Of a DNA stretch of 64,000 nt, positions 9,160 to 19,455 are shown one piece after another; the stretch's first letter is position 1; each line of letters starts with the position of its first letter. The stretch lies in NCBI GenBank assembly GCA_902766045.1, contig CACXCA010000010.1, forward strand, positions 113,605-177,604. The letters run 5' to 3'. A program made the translations under genes and the position numbers. The DNA is from an uncultured Bacteroidales bacterium (GTDB lineage: Bacteria; Bacteroidota; Bacteroidia; Bacteroidales; Paludibacteraceae). The notes under the pieces are model-generated. The model did not search any database and was not told the DNA's origin. It saw only the letters and a list, made by a program, of their open reading frames with translations.

Positions 9160-10884
9160 TTAGCAATCCTGCCAATCTCCATTATCTTTTATCAGCTGTA
9201 TCAATCGATCGACAGCCTCTTCCTGCGGAATCAGCTTTTCCAAACAGGTTTGTCCCTTATATAAATTTACCTTACCTCTTGCCGAACCGACATAACCATA
9301 ATCAGCATCTGCCATCTCTCCTGGACCATTCACAATACAGCCCATCACACCAATCTTCAATCCCTTTAGATGCGATGTCTTTTCCTTTATCTTCGACAAG
9401 GTGGTTTCCAAATCAAACATTGTACGTCCACAACTAGGACAGGATACATATTCTGTCTTTGAAACTCGTGATCTCGCTCCTTGTAAGATAGCAAACATCA
9501 AAGAGATGACCTGCTTAGCATCAATATTAGGCGCTTCTACCCATATACCATCCCCCAATCCATCAATGAAGAATAGACCTAAATCTGCTGCCGCTTTTAT
9601 TTGCACAGCCTCCACATCAGTATCTTCATAACGGCGACGAATGATCACCGGATTTTTTATTCCATCGTTGATGAGACGATAAATGAAAGCACGCTGTCCA
9701 CTTATCCCCTCTCTCTTATCAGGATAACCATCTGAATCCAATACAATAACCGTTTTATCAGTCAGACGTTTTTTCACCTCCTCATACGTAGAATATGTAG
9801 CATAGCAAAGAGAGAACAATGTAGAGTTTGACAACTGCTCTTTCGTATAATCCACAGTTAAAGAAGGAACAACGTTCGAATCTGCAATCACAACAGGAAC
9901 CTTCCCGCCCCCTATCTTATCTAATTGAATCGTTTCTCTTCGATGATATGAATATGGATTCACCACACTGCTATCGATTTCAACGCCATCTGCCTTCAAC
10001 TGACGCACCGCGGACGATTGGATATAATCCACCAACTTACGTGCCACGGGAATCTCTTTTTCTGGAGCTTCACTAAGTGACACACGTATTGTATCACCTA
10101 TACCATCCTGAAGCAATGCACCAATACCTATTGCAGAGCGAACACGTCCATCTTCTCCATCTCCAGCCTCTGTCACACCCAAATGCAATGGGAAGGCCAT
10201 ATTCTCTTCGTTCATCTTTTCTACCAGCATACGAACCGTTTGTACCATAATAACCGTATTAGATGCTTTAATAGAAATAACAATGTTGAAGAAATCGTAT
10301 GCAATACATAAGCGCAAAAACTCCAAACAAGACTCCACCATGCCTTGAGGTGTATCACCATATCTCGAAAGAATACGGTCAGATAACGAACCATGATTCA
10401 CACCAATGCGAATAGCCGTATGGTGTTCCTTGCAGATATCCAATAGCGGATACAACTTGTTTTTTATCTTTTCTATCTCCAATTGATATTCTTCATCCGT
10501 GTAATCAAAACGTTTCAACGTATGAACTCTATCAACAAAGTTTCCCGGATTAATTCTCACCTTCTCAACTACCTTAGCTGCTTCGAAAGCTGCCTGTGGA
10601 TTGAAATGAATATCAGCCACCAATGGCGCTTTAGCACCGCGCATACGCAAATTTTCACGAATAGCACGAAGATTCTGAGCTTCTTTAACACCTTGTGCGG
10701 TAAAACGAACTAATTCGCCACCGGCTTGTTCGATGCGAATAGCTTGATCCACACTGGATGACGTATCGTTGGTATCTGTATTAGCCATAGATTGCACACG
10801 AATAGGATGAGAACTTCCTATCTCTATATCACCTACCTTTACAGATATCGTATTTCTACGATGATATTCAAACAAATTATCCAT
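9160..10884 (-). CDS. ispG: 4-hydroxy-3-methylbut-2-enyl diphosphate synthase, long form (IspG/GcpE)
   Basis: Penultimate enzyme of the MEP isoprenoid pathway; converts MEcPP to HMBPP using a [4Fe-4S] cluster. 574 residues from the ATG at 10884 (MDNLFEYHRRN); a second ATG two codons upstream at 10890 is possible. The N-terminal TIM barrel holds PIRVQSMANTDTND and IRIGVNHGSLSDRI. Next comes a large insert typical of the Bacteroidetes/plant long form, roughly residues 280-470. The C-terminal reductase-like domain has cluster Cys482, Cys485 (CPSCG) and Cys516 (MGCIVNGPGE). It starts 4-10 bases after the stop of the exported protein upstream. Confidence 0.95.
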   Translation of the reverse strand: MDNLFEYHRRNTISVKVGDIEIGSSHPIRVQSMANTDTNDTSSSVDQAIRIEQAGGELVRFTAQGVKEAQNLRAIRENLRMRGAKAPLVADIHFNPQAAFEAAKVVEKVRINPGNFVDRVHTLKRFDYTDEEYQLEIEKIKNKLYPLLDICKEHHTAIRIGVNHGSLSDRILSRYGDTPQGMVESCLEFLRLCIAYDFFNIVISIKASNTVIMVQTVRMLVEKMNEENMAFPLHLGVTEAGDGEDGRVRSAIGIGALLQDGIGDTIRVSLSEAPEKEIPVARKLVDYIQSSAVRQLKADGVEIDSSVVNPYSYHRRETIQLDKIGGGKVPVVIADSNVVPSLTVDYTKEQLSNSTLFSLCYATYSTYEEVKKRLTDKTVIVLDSDGYPDKREGISGQRAFIYRLINDGIKNPVIIRRRYEDTDVEAVQIKAAADLGLFFIDGLGDGIWVEAPNIDAKQVISLMFAILQGARSRVSKTEYVSCPSCGRTMFDLETTLSKIKEKTSHLKGLKIGVMGCIVNGPGEMADADYGYVGSARGKVNLYKGQTCLEKLIPQEEAVDRLIQLIKDNGDWQDC

Positions 10885-10894
10885 TATCATATAT

Positions 10895-11845
10895 TTATTT
10901 TTCTGTTTTTTCCTCTTCGTCATACTTCATCTCCATCGTAAATTCTTCATACAGATGGTAAGTTCCGACATTTAATGATTTAGAATAAATCCAATATAAT
11001 GGCCATCCCGACTCATGGATACCAGAAGACAACGTAAGAATATAAGAATCCTCTGAAACATACATTTCATTATCTGACGACTTGAACATATCCACATCGG
11101 CTTTAACTAACGTATTAAGCATAGAATTACATGCCTCTCTCACTTGAGCTGGATCTACGAACTCCGTGTAATAAAGAATTGAATATTCATCCTCAGGAGA
11201 TATCTCCATCACACCGAGCTTACATTTTGAATCCAAGGCACGATCAGAAAATAGGAAAGGAACTTTAGAGGTTGACTCTACCTGTTCTCCCAATTTATAG
11301 ACTAATCCATAAAAGAAATAGAAATGAAATATATCCTCCGACATTTTCATGACACCTTCCTTTGTGGATATTTGCTTCGACATTGATTTTAGAAGATCTG
11401 CAATGATAGGATTATCCTTATAATTTTTGGAGAGTCTTGTAATTAAGTTTTGTTTTTCCTTTTTAATCTCTTTCCAATTCAAAAGCTCCTGAAAAACTCC
11501 TAACTCATTGGTTTTTATTCTGTATTTCAAAGATGTAACCTCCGATAGAATATTTTTGGTCTCCTTTTGCCCAACAATCACCTCTGGCTTATGAATAACC
11601 CATTCACTTATATATGATTTAGCCGTAGAGTCCACAACCGTTACATCAACTTCATATCTGATTTGTTGCGTTAAGACACTATCCGTACTATTAATCTTAT
11701 ATTTAGACTTTGTCAAAACATACGACATCTTCTCCCCTTTCTCCCAATACGCAACAACTTGCACCGTAGAATCCTGCATGTTAATCTGTGCATAGGATGG
11801 GAGGAACGCCAGAACCCCTAAAAATAGAAATATTATTCTTTTCAT
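10895..11845 (-). CDS. Exported protein of unknown function
   Basis: 316 residues with a signal peptide (MKRIIFLFLGVLAFLPSYA-QINMQ). The mature protein is soluble-looking and mixed alpha/beta, with repeated Asp/Ser/Thr-rich strands (YKINSTDSVLTQQIRYEVDVT). No family or catalytic motif was recognised. It sits between secDF and ispG on the same strand. Its stop lies just 4-10 bases before the ispG start, so it is probably cotranscribed with ispG. Upstream, a terminator-like hairpin separates it from secDF, and no good promoter was seen in the remaining leader. Confidence 0.7.
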   Translation of the reverse strand: MKRIIFLFLGVLAFLPSYAQINMQDSTVQVVAYWEKGEKMSYVLTKSKYKINSTDSVLTQQIRYEVDVTVVDSTAKSYISEWVIHKPEVIVGQKETKNILSEVTSLKYRIKTNELGVFQELLNWKEIKKEKQNLITRLSKNYKDNPIIADLLKSMSKQISTKEGVMKMSEDIFHFYFFYGLVYKLGEQVESTSKVPFLFSDRALDSKCKLGVMEISPEDEYSILYYTEFVDPAQVREACNSMLNTLVKADVDMFKSSDNEMYVSEDSYILTLSSGIHESGWPLYWIYSKSLNVGTYHLYEEFTMEMKYDEEEKTEK

Positions 11846-11861
11846 AATGCCACTTATTTAA

Positions 11862-11895
11862 CAAAAAAGGCTGGATAAAAACCCAACCTTTTTTA
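11862..11895 (-). terminator. Probable terminator of secDF
   Basis: Minus-strand RNA AAGGUUGG pairs with CCAGCCUU (one G-U wobble) around an 8-base loop, followed by a U run. It lies about 20 bases after the secDF stop codon and just before the next gene. Confidence 0.6.
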
Positions 11896-11913
11896 CTAAA
11901 GATTTATTGTTAC

Positions 11914-14900
11914 TTAATTATTAGCAATAGCAACATCTGTGTTATTTGCAGGAACAATCTCTTCTTCTTTTTTCTTAATCAAGCTATCTGTTCCCTTTCT
12001 CTTTAACATGTCGTATGCCAAAGGAGTAGCGACAAACCAAGAAGAATAAGTACCTACAATAACACCAATCAACATAGCAAAGATAAATCCACGGATTGTT
12101 TCACCTCCGAAGAAGAAGATGATAATCAATACAACAAACGTACTCATTGAAGTACTGAACGTACGACTTAATGTCTGGTTCAATGATCCATTGATAACAT
12201 CTTTAACATTTGCTTTTGGATTCAAACCTAAGTTCTCACGAATACGGTCAAAGATAACCACATTATCGTTGATTGAATAACCGATCACTGTCAAAATAGC
12301 CGCAATGAATGATTGGTCTATCTCCATAGAGAACGGCATTATATTCTGCAACAATGAGAAGAGTCCAAATATAATCAATGTATCGTGCGTCAAAGAAGCA
12401 ATAGCACCCACACTAAATGCGATATTACGGAAACGTATAAATATATACAATCCAATACCAAGCAATGAAATCAAGACTGCCCAAATAGCAGAGGTCTTAA
12501 TATCATCAGCCATTGTAGGTCCCACCTTCTGAGAACTTTGTAAACCTAAGGTATAGCTATCTTCTTTTACAGAAGGACGAGCTACGCCATTCTCATTCAC
12601 GTATTGATTCGTGAACATATTGAATGTAACGCCACTGCCTAACAATGGAGACAAACCATCGTATATACGTTTTTCGATTTCTGAATCGATGTTTGGATCA
12701 TCCTCCATGATTTTATAGTTCGTTGTAATACGAACCTGATTAGCATCACCGATAGTGATAACAGATACTGTATTTCCATCGAAAGAGTTCTTCAACATAT
12801 CTGCCACATCTACAGTTGACACTGGTTGTTCAAAACGAACGATATAGTTACGACCTCCAGAGAAGTCAACACCCTTCTTTAATCCGCTTAAACCTAAAGA
12901 ACACAATCCGATTAAGATACATCCTGCTGAGACGATATAGAAAATCTTTCTTTTTCCCATAAAGTCCACATTCATGTTCTGTAACCAGTTCTTAGTTATA
13001 TTCGTCGTAAATGCAAGGTTATCATACTTAGAAGATCTATTCAACAACCACTCAAATATCAAGCGAGAAATATAAATAGCAGTGAAGAATGAGCAAACAA
13101 CACCAATAATCAATGTGGTTGCGAAACCTTTAATAGGTCCTGTACCAAACATGAACAAGATAATACCTGTCAAGACAGTAGTCACATTTGAGTCGATAAT
13201 TGCGCTCTTTGCATTTTCATAACCTTTAGCCAACGCTGTCTTAACATTGCTATTCTTACGTAACTCTTCACGGATACGTTCATAGATCAACACATTTGCA
13301 TCGACCGCCATACCCAATGTCAATACGATACCGGCGATACCTGGCAACGTCAGAACCGCTCTAAATGATGCAAGTACACTGAATATAAAGAACACATTAC
13401 ATAGCAAAGCAAAGTCTGCGATCAAACCTGGTACCAATCCATAATAGAATATCATATAAATCAACACCATTGCAAATGCTACGATAAACGAAATCAAACC
13501 AGCATGGATAGCTTCCTGACCCAAAGATGGTCCTACGACATCTTCTTGAACAATATGAGCAGGAGCAGGCATCTTACCAGACTTCAACACATTAGCCAAG
13601 TCTTTTGCCTCTTCTACAGTGAAATGTCCAGAAATCTCAGAACGTCCGCCAGTGATTTCATCGTTTACGCGAGGATAAGAATATACATAACCATCCAAAA
13701 CGATAGCTACACACTTACCAATATTCTCTTTTGTTAAACGAGCCCATGCAGCAGCACCCTCTTGGTTCATCTCCATATTAACAGTAGAAGCAGATGTGTA
13801 TTGAGCAAAGTCAGAATTTGCATCTACAATAACAGATCCACCCAATGGAGCTTTTCCATCTCTTCTCTTGCAATTGATAGCAATCAATTCAAACCAATTT
13901 CCTGCTTCATCGATAGATTTTACAGACCATTTAGGATTTAATCCATTTGGCAATAGATGTTTCTCTTTTGCCAAACGGAAATAATTTCCGACTTGTGCTG
14001 TATCTTTCTGATGAACATAACCGATTAGCGGACCATGACCAATTCTTCCTTGTTGGTCAATGTTCAATTGCATAATAGCAATCAATGGGTTTTCTTTAGC
14101 CCACGCTTCTGCATTTTCATTTTTCTGAATAGAATCATTGTTGATTGCCAACAAGCTATCCAACCCTGTAGCAACTTCAGTACTCTTTGCTACAGTATCT
14201 TTTGTCTCTTGAGCATTCTCAGTATTACCTACCTTAGCCAAATCACGAGCCATCTCGTTAACGGCAACAATACTAGTGTAGATCTCTGCGAAATCATATG
14301 TCTCCCAGAATTCCAAATCTGCAGAACCTTGAAGCAACTTACGTACACGCTCAGGCTCTTTAACACCTGGCATCTCTATCAAGATACGTCCTGCAACATC
14401 CAATTTTTGTATATTAGGTTGTACCACACCGAAACGGTCGATACGAGAACGAAGCACATTGAATGAATTATCAACTGCACTTGCCACCTCATTCTTCAAC
14501 ACTTTAACAACGTCAGCGTCTGTAGAAGTAGCACTAATTTTTTCTCTTAACTCAAATGTTGAGAAAACCGATGCCAATGGAACATCTTGGTTTACTTCTT
14601 TAAATGATTCAGCGAATAAATCTACGAAATCACGTTGATTTGTCAACTGTTTTTCTTTAGCCAATTTCATGGCATTCATGAACGGCTCAGTTGTTTGTTG
14701 TGACCCTGCTAATGATTTAAGAATGTCAGCAACAGATACTTCCATCACAACATTCATACCTCCCTTAAGGTCTAGACCTAAGTTCAGCTCATTCTCTCGA
14801 CACTCTTTCAAAGTGTATCCCAACCAGACTTTCTTACCTGACAAAGAGTCAAGATATGCTTGTGCTTCTGTCGTTCCTTCTCCATACATCTCAGCCGCTT

Positions 14901-15000
14901 TATTAGCATAATGCGATGAAACAATACTGAATGAAAGATAAAAAACAGAGACAATTGCGAAAGTCACTGCAATCAACTTAACAAATCCCTTGTTTTGCAT
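11914..15000 (-). CDS. secDF: Fused protein translocase accessory subunit SecDF
   Basis: 1028 residues joining SecD and SecF, the proton-driven motor that aids Sec export on the periplasmic side. Residues 10-28 form TM1. The conserved LGLDLKGGMNV motif at about 74-84 opens the large periplasmic P1 domain (to about 487). SecD membrane motifs follow (LTLGMAVDANVLIYERIREE), then the SecF half with GVDFSGGRNY and IGYSINDNVVIFDRIREN. The C-terminal tail is charged. Its P1 domain has a stand-alone paralogue at 30421-31713. Confidence 0.97.
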   Translation of the reverse strand: MQNKGFVKLIAVTFAIVSVFYLSFSIVSSHYANKAAEMYGEGTTEAQAYLDSLSGKKVWLGYTLKECRENELNLGLDLKGGMNVVMEVSVADILKSLAGSQQTTEPFMNAMKLAKEKQLTNQRDFVDLFAESFKEVNQDVPLASVFSTFELREKISATSTDADVVKVLKNEVASAVDNSFNVLRSRIDRFGVVQPNIQKLDVAGRILIEMPGVKEPERVRKLLQGSADLEFWETYDFAEIYTSIVAVNEMARDLAKVGNTENAQETKDTVAKSTEVATGLDSLLAINNDSIQKNENAEAWAKENPLIAIMQLNIDQQGRIGHGPLIGYVHQKDTAQVGNYFRLAKEKHLLPNGLNPKWSVKSIDEAGNWFELIAINCKRRDGKAPLGGSVIVDANSDFAQYTSASTVNMEMNQEGAAAWARLTKENIGKCVAIVLDGYVYSYPRVNDEITGGRSEISGHFTVEEAKDLANVLKSGKMPAPAHIVQEDVVGPSLGQEAIHAGLISFIVAFAMVLIYMIFYYGLVPGLIADFALLCNVFFIFSVLASFRAVLTLPGIAGIVLTLGMAVDANVLIYERIREELRKNSNVKTALAKGYENAKSAIIDSNVTTVLTGIILFMFGTGPIKGFATTLIIGVVCSFFTAIYISRLIFEWLLNRSSKYDNLAFTTNITKNWLQNMNVDFMGKRKIFYIVSAGCILIGLCSLGLSGLKKGVDFSGGRNYIVRFEQPVSTVDVADMLKNSFDGNTVSVITIGDANQVRITTNYKIMEDDPNIDSEIEKRIYDGLSPLLGSGVTFNMFTNQYVNENGVARPSVKEDSYTLGLQSSQKVGPTMADDIKTSAIWAVLISLLGIGLYIFIRFRNIAFSVGAIASLTHDTLIIFGLFSLLQNIMPFSMEIDQSFIAAILTVIGYSINDNVVIFDRIRENLGLNPKANVKDVINGSLNQTLSRTFSTSMSTFVVLIIIFFFGGETIRGFIFAMLIGVIVGTYSSWFVATPLAYDMLKRKGTDSLIKKKEEEIVPANNTDVAIANN

Positions 15001-15054
15001 TTTTTTAATTAGTTAATTATTAATATTTTAAATTTATTTTCATAAAATAACTCG

Positions 15055-15062
15055 CAAAGATA
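15055..15062 (-). promoter_or_regulatory. Candidate -7 box of secDF
   Basis: TATCTTTG on the minus strand, 55 bases before the secDF ATG. No matching upstream TTTG box at the usual distance. Confidence 0.4.
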
Positions 15063-15157
15063 GTTTTTTTTTCTCTTTTTCCCACCTATTCATCAATAAA
15101 TTTGAACCTCAAATCCTCTTTTTTAATTTATGTTCTACCTAAATTATTCTTTTTTCC

Positions 15158-15165
15158 TAAATTTG
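15158..15165 (+). promoter_or_regulatory. Candidate -7 box of the PorE-like gene
   Basis: TAAATTTG, 21 bases before the ATG at 15187. No clear upstream TTTG partner. Confidence 0.4.
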
Positions 15166-15186
15166 TCTTATTATTCATCTTAATAT

Positions 15187-17133
15187 ATGCTTTCAATGAG
15201 GATAGTTATCTCTTTCATATTAATTTTTTTCGTTTCTTTTTGTTCGTTCGCTCAAACCCAAAAAGAAATTAAAACATACGAGAATGCTGTCATTCTTGTA
15301 AATGAAGGTCGTTATAAAGAAGCCTTGCCTATCTTAAAGGAACTGATACGAAACAACAAGGAGTTTATTGCGGCCTCCTGGACCTTATCTGATCTATATG
15401 AGAAAATGGGTGATTCAGAGAAACGCATCTCAACCTTGCTTTATATAGCGAAACCGAACATGCCAAAATATTCAGCCACATTATTACGAGTAGGAAAAGC
15501 GTATCATGAGACATGCAACTACGAAAAAGCAATCGAATGGTATAAAATGATTCCTGCCTCCGATGCTACATTCTATAAAAGAGGTGCCATCGGCATAAAA
15601 CAATGTGAGGATGCTTTGGAACTGGTAGCTCAACCCGTTCCTTTCAACTATAAAAACATGGGGTCAAACATCAACACGGAGTTTGACGACTACTGGCCAA
15701 GCATTACCGCCGATGAATCGTACTTCTCAACTACAGTCAAACTAAACAAAAGACAGGGACAATCGGAATGGGGAAAGGGATGTCATGAAGACCTCTTCCT
15801 CAGCAAAAAAGTAAACAATGTCTGGTCTAAAACTCAAAATATGGGTAGTTCCATAAACACCATCGGAAACGAGGGTGCTCAATGTATCTCTCTGGATAGC
15901 CGATACATGTTTTTCGTAGCCTGCGATAGACCCACTGGTGCTGGTGGATGTGACATCTATTACTCCATCCGAGAAGGAGACTCATGGTCGCCCGCTATCA
16001 ACCTCGGTGCCAATGTTAACACCCGTCACTGGGAAACTTGTCCTTCGCTAAGTCCAACGGGCGACGAACTTTACTTTGCCTCCACCCGTCCTGGTGGTCT
16101 TGGCAAATCAGACATCTGGAAATGTAGAGTTGAAATACAACCCAACGGACATCTTAAATTCTCTGAAGCAGTCAATTTAGGCCCAACGATCAACACACCA
16201 GATGATGAATATTCGCCTTTCATTCATGCCGATAACCAAACATTATACTACTCATCAAAAGGCATGAAAGGTCTCGGCGGATATGATGTGTATGTTTCTT
16301 ACAAAGACGAAAAAGGTGGTTGGACTACTCCAAAGAACATGGGATACCCAATCAATACATGTAAAGATGAAGTAGGATTCGTTGTCAATGCACATGGCGA
16401 CAAAGCTTATTTCTCTTCCAACGGGCAGGAGAAAAATGGCATGGGACGAGAAATCTATGAACTGATTTTAAAGGAGGGAAATTACAAACCTAACAAAGCC
16501 ATGAAATATGCTACAGGTAAAATCCTAGATGCACAAACCAACAAACCTATTCAGGCTACAATCGACGTATTCAATGTGGAAACCAACAAAATGGTTTTCC
16601 GTTCTGTTTCAGATAAAAAGACAGGAGAATTCATCACCTGTACCCCAGAAGGTGAGGAGTATGGCGTCAACGTGAGCAAAAAAGGATATATCTTTTATTC
16701 CGACAATTTTGCTGCCAAAAACACTAACTCAACAAAACCATCCGAACTAAAAGAAAGAAGCAACGTAACGTTGGATAAGATTGAAATCGGCAAAAAAATG
16801 ACTTTGAAGAATATCTTTTTTGACTTCGACAAAGCAACACTGAAGAAACAGTCGTTCATAGAACTGAATCATGTTGCTCAATTCATGAGAGAAAATCCTA
16901 CAGTTCGAATAGAATTGTCTGGTCACACCGACTACAAAGGGTCTGACGAATATAACATGACACTGTCAACAGATCGTGCAAAAGCAGCGCTTGAATATTT
17001 GGCAAAAAAAGGCGTTCCTCGAAGCAGAATGGAATATAAAGGCTACGGAAAGACTCAGCCAATAGCCGACAATAAAACTGAAGAGGGACGTGCCATCAAC
17101 AGAAGAACTGAAATAATGATTATTGGAAAATAA
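15187..17133 (+). CDS. porE: PorE-like envelope protein: TPR, beta-propeller, carboxypeptidase-regulatory-like and OmpA domains
   Basis: 648 residues; signal peptide to about residue 23 (SFCSFA-QTQK), with ATG at 15187 or three codons later at 15196. Domain order: TPR-like helices about 25-140; a PD40/WD40-like propeller about 155-430 with repeated phrases such as SPTGDELYFASTRPGG and HADNQTLYYSSKG; a carboxypeptidase-regulatory-like domain about 440-525; and an OmpA peptidoglycan-binding domain from about 535 (IFFDFDKATLKKQS, LSGHTDYKGSDEYN). This is the order known for PorE of Porphyromonas gingivalis, which ties the T9SS to peptidoglycan. Bacteroidetes often have several such proteins, so the PorE name is inferred. 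Confidence 0.8.
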   Translation: MLSMRIVISFILIFFVSFCSFAQTQKEIKTYENAVILVNEGRYKEALPILKELIRNNKEFIAASWTLSDLYEKMGDSEKRISTLLYIAKPNMPKYSATLLRVGKAYHETCNYEKAIEWYKMIPASDATFYKRGAIGIKQCEDALELVAQPVPFNYKNMGSNINTEFDDYWPSITADESYFSTTVKLNKRQGQSEWGKGCHEDLFLSKKVNNVWSKTQNMGSSINTIGNEGAQCISLDSRYMFFVACDRPTGAGGCDIYYSIREGDSWSPAINLGANVNTRHWETCPSLSPTGDELYFASTRPGGLGKSDIWKCRVEIQPNGHLKFSEAVNLGPTINTPDDEYSPFIHADNQTLYYSSKGMKGLGGYDVYVSYKDEKGGWTTPKNMGYPINTCKDEVGFVVNAHGDKAYFSSNGQEKNGMGREIYELILKEGNYKPNKAMKYATGKILDAQTNKPIQATIDVFNVETNKMVFRSVSDKKTGEFITCTPEGEEYGVNVSKKGYIFYSDNFAAKNTNSTKPSELKERSNVTLDKIEIGKKMTLKNIFFDFDKATLKKQSFIELNHVAQFMRENPTVRIELSGHTDYKGSDEYNMTLSTDRAKAALEYLAKKGVPRSRMEYKGYGKTQPIADNKTEEGRAINRRTEIMIIGK

Positions 17134-17164
17134 AATCTGCAATCAGGGCAGGAACAGTGTCGCA

Positions 17165-19393
17165 TCACACATGTTCCACTCTGTTTACAGAATTAATGCT
17201 CTGAATCTTCATTAAAGAGACGCACAGGTTATTCACGTCTTCAACATCATGCACATATATCGTGATGAATCCCTCAAAGATTCCATCCTTTGCATCAACT
17301 GTCAATCTACTGATATTCATTCCGTGCTCCTCCGTAATGGTACGGATAACATCACACATCACACCTAAGCGATCGACACCTTTTATTTCTATTGTTGCAG
17401 GGAACGACAACATCTTATGTGTTTCCCACACAGCTGATATGATACGTTCACCATAGTTGGATTTCAGTTTCATGGCTACCGGACACTGTCGTTTATGGAC
17501 AACCAACATTCCATCTTCTTCCATGAATCCCAATATATCATCACCAGGAATTGGCGAACAACAATCAGCAATACGATACGTCACACCAGAGTTATTTTCC
17601 TCCAATGTAAGTGTTTTCTTCGTGTCTGGCTTCTTCGTCCCAAAGAATGGAAGTGATGTACTCTTCCCATCTTTTCTGAACGTAAGATTCCAGTATTTCA
17701 TCCAACGACTTTGCGATTTAAACACCGTATTGGTTAAATCATTAAGGTTGTAAACAGATTTTCCTATCTTATATAACAGATCTTCTTTTTTCGTCTCCTT
17801 ATAATAATCCATTATCTTGGACAGGTTATCTGGCGTCATTTTCTGATTAATACCTGTCAAATAGGTTTCCAAATCATGCTCTCCCTTATTGATGAAGGAC
17901 TTATATTCCTTTTTAAAAATAGACCGAATTTTTGCTTTTGCACGTGCTGTCACCACGAAGTTAATCCACTCTGGCAATGGCACTTGTTTCTTCGAAGTAA
18001 GCACCTCCACCTGATCACCACTGTTCAACACATAGCTAAGAGGAACTAATTTATGATTCACTTTTGCACCAATACACTGCAGTCCCACATCCGTATGTAA
18101 AGAAAAGGCAAAATCCAATGCGGTTGCGCCCTGAGGCAGCGTACGGATATCTCCCGCAGGTGTAAAGACGAATATCTCTGAAGCGAACAGATTAAGTTTA
18201 AACGTATCCAAGAAATCTATCGCATTAGGCTCCGGATTCTCCAACAATTCTTTAATGGTTTGCAACCATTTTTCTAATTCCGAATCATCCTTTTCACCTG
18301 TCTTATACTTCCAATGAGCAGCAAAACCTTTCTCAGCGATATCATCCATACGACGGCTACGGATCTGCACCTCGATCCATTGACCATTAGGTCCCATCAC
18401 CGTAACATGCAAAGCCTCATAACCATTAGCTTTAGGAGTACTCACCCAGTCGCGGATACGATCAGGATGTGGTTTATAGATATCTGTAATAGCTGAATAG
18501 ATAGCCCAGCAAGCTTGTTTTTCATCATCACCCTCATTAAAATCAAAGATGATACGCAAAGCAAGAATATCATAAACTTCCTCAAACGGTATATTCTTAG
18601 CTTGCATTTTTCTCCATATAGAATAAATTGACTTTATACGAGCATGGATTTCAAACTTATACCCTAGGTTCTCCAATTTCTTCTTGATTGGTTCAGAAAA
18701 GATTGTGAAAAAGTTATCACGTTCTTCTCTCGTGTTATCCAACAAGGAAGTCAGTTCAGCATACTTATCAGGATGTTCATATTTAAAGCTCAAATCCTCT
18801 AATTCCGTTTTGATTGCATACAAACCAAGTCGGTTTGCCAACGGTGCGTAGATATACTGTGTTTCACCCGCGATTTTATATTGTTTAGCAGGTGGCATAG
18901 AACCCAGTGTACGCATATTATGAAGTCTATCCGCCATCTTGATCAAGACGACACGGATATCTTCAGACATAGTAAGTAACAGTTTACGGAAGTTCTCAGC
19001 CTGAGCAGAAGCCTTTTCACCAAAGACACCACCTGAGATTTTCGTCAAGCCATCCACAATCTGAGCAATCTTTTTACCAAATAGATTCTCAATATCCTCT
19101 ACTGAATAATCAGTATCCTCCACCACGTCATGCAACAATGCCGAACAAATAGAGGTAGAACCCAAACCTATCTCATGCGACACAATACGTGCCACAGCAA
19201 TAGGATGCATGATATAAGGTTCTCCAGATCTTCGTCTCACCCCTTGATGAGCCATTGAAGCAAACTTAAATGCTTTATTTATAATATCAACTTTCCGTCT
19301 GTGATTAGAAGAAAGATAATCATTTAATAACTCCTGATAAGCCGCATTAATCAACTTCTGCTCTTCCTCCGTATGTAACTGTACTTCAGCCAT
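17165..19393 (-). CDS. rel: Bifunctional (p)ppGpp synthetase/hydrolase (Rel/SpoT)
   Basis: 742 residues making and degrading the stringent-response alarmone. The N-terminal HD hydrolase domain is intact: His49 (SMAHQGV), His63 (MHP), HD at 88-89 and ED at 92-93. The synthetase domain follows (IKSIYSIWRKM, DILALRIIFDF, DWVSTPKANGYEALH, EVQIRS). A TGS domain lies at about 405-465 (PQGATALDFAFSLHTDVG) and a C-terminal ACT domain at about 665-742. Both catalytic sites look complete. The promoter must lie in or just before the terminator of the WG gene upstream; none was recognised. It converges on the PorE-like gene with a 31-base gap. Confidence 0.95.
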   Translation of the reverse strand: MAEVQLHTEEEQKLINAAYQELLNDYLSSNHRRKVDIINKAFKFASMAHQGVRRRSGEPYIMHPIAVARIVSHEIGLGSTSICSALLHDVVEDTDYSVEDIENLFGKKIAQIVDGLTKISGGVFGEKASAQAENFRKLLLTMSEDIRVVLIKMADRLHNMRTLGSMPPAKQYKIAGETQYIYAPLANRLGLYAIKTELEDLSFKYEHPDKYAELTSLLDNTREERDNFFTIFSEPIKKKLENLGYKFEIHARIKSIYSIWRKMQAKNIPFEEVYDILALRIIFDFNEGDDEKQACWAIYSAITDIYKPHPDRIRDWVSTPKANGYEALHVTVMGPNGQWIEVQIRSRRMDDIAEKGFAAHWKYKTGEKDDSELEKWLQTIKELLENPEPNAIDFLDTFKLNLFASEIFVFTPAGDIRTLPQGATALDFAFSLHTDVGLQCIGAKVNHKLVPLSYVLNSGDQVEVLTSKKQVPLPEWINFVVTARAKAKIRSIFKKEYKSFINKGEHDLETYLTGINQKMTPDNLSKIMDYYKETKKEDLLYKIGKSVYNLNDLTNTVFKSQSRWMKYWNLTFRKDGKSTSLPFFGTKKPDTKKTLTLEENNSGVTYRIADCCSPIPGDDILGFMEEDGMLVVHKRQCPVAMKLKSNYGERIISAVWETHKMLSFPATIEIKGVDRLGVMCDVIRTITEEHGMNISRLTVDAKDGIFEGFITIYVHDVEDVNNLCVSLMKIQSINSVNRVEHV

Positions 19394-19403
19394 ATCAATA
19401 TAA

Positions 19404-19435
19404 TTAAAAACGAGACGACAGTGTGTCGCCTCGTT
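19404..19435 (-). terminator. Terminator of the SUMF1-WG operon
   Basis: On the minus strand AACGAGGCGACA pairs with TGTCGTCTCGTT (12 bp, one G-U wobble; 19409-19420 with 19424-19435) around a 3-base loop, followed by a T run. It ends 16 bases before the rel start codon, so it separates rel from the upstream pair. Confidence 0.85.
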
Positions 19436-19455
19436 TATCTTTTTACATTATGAAT

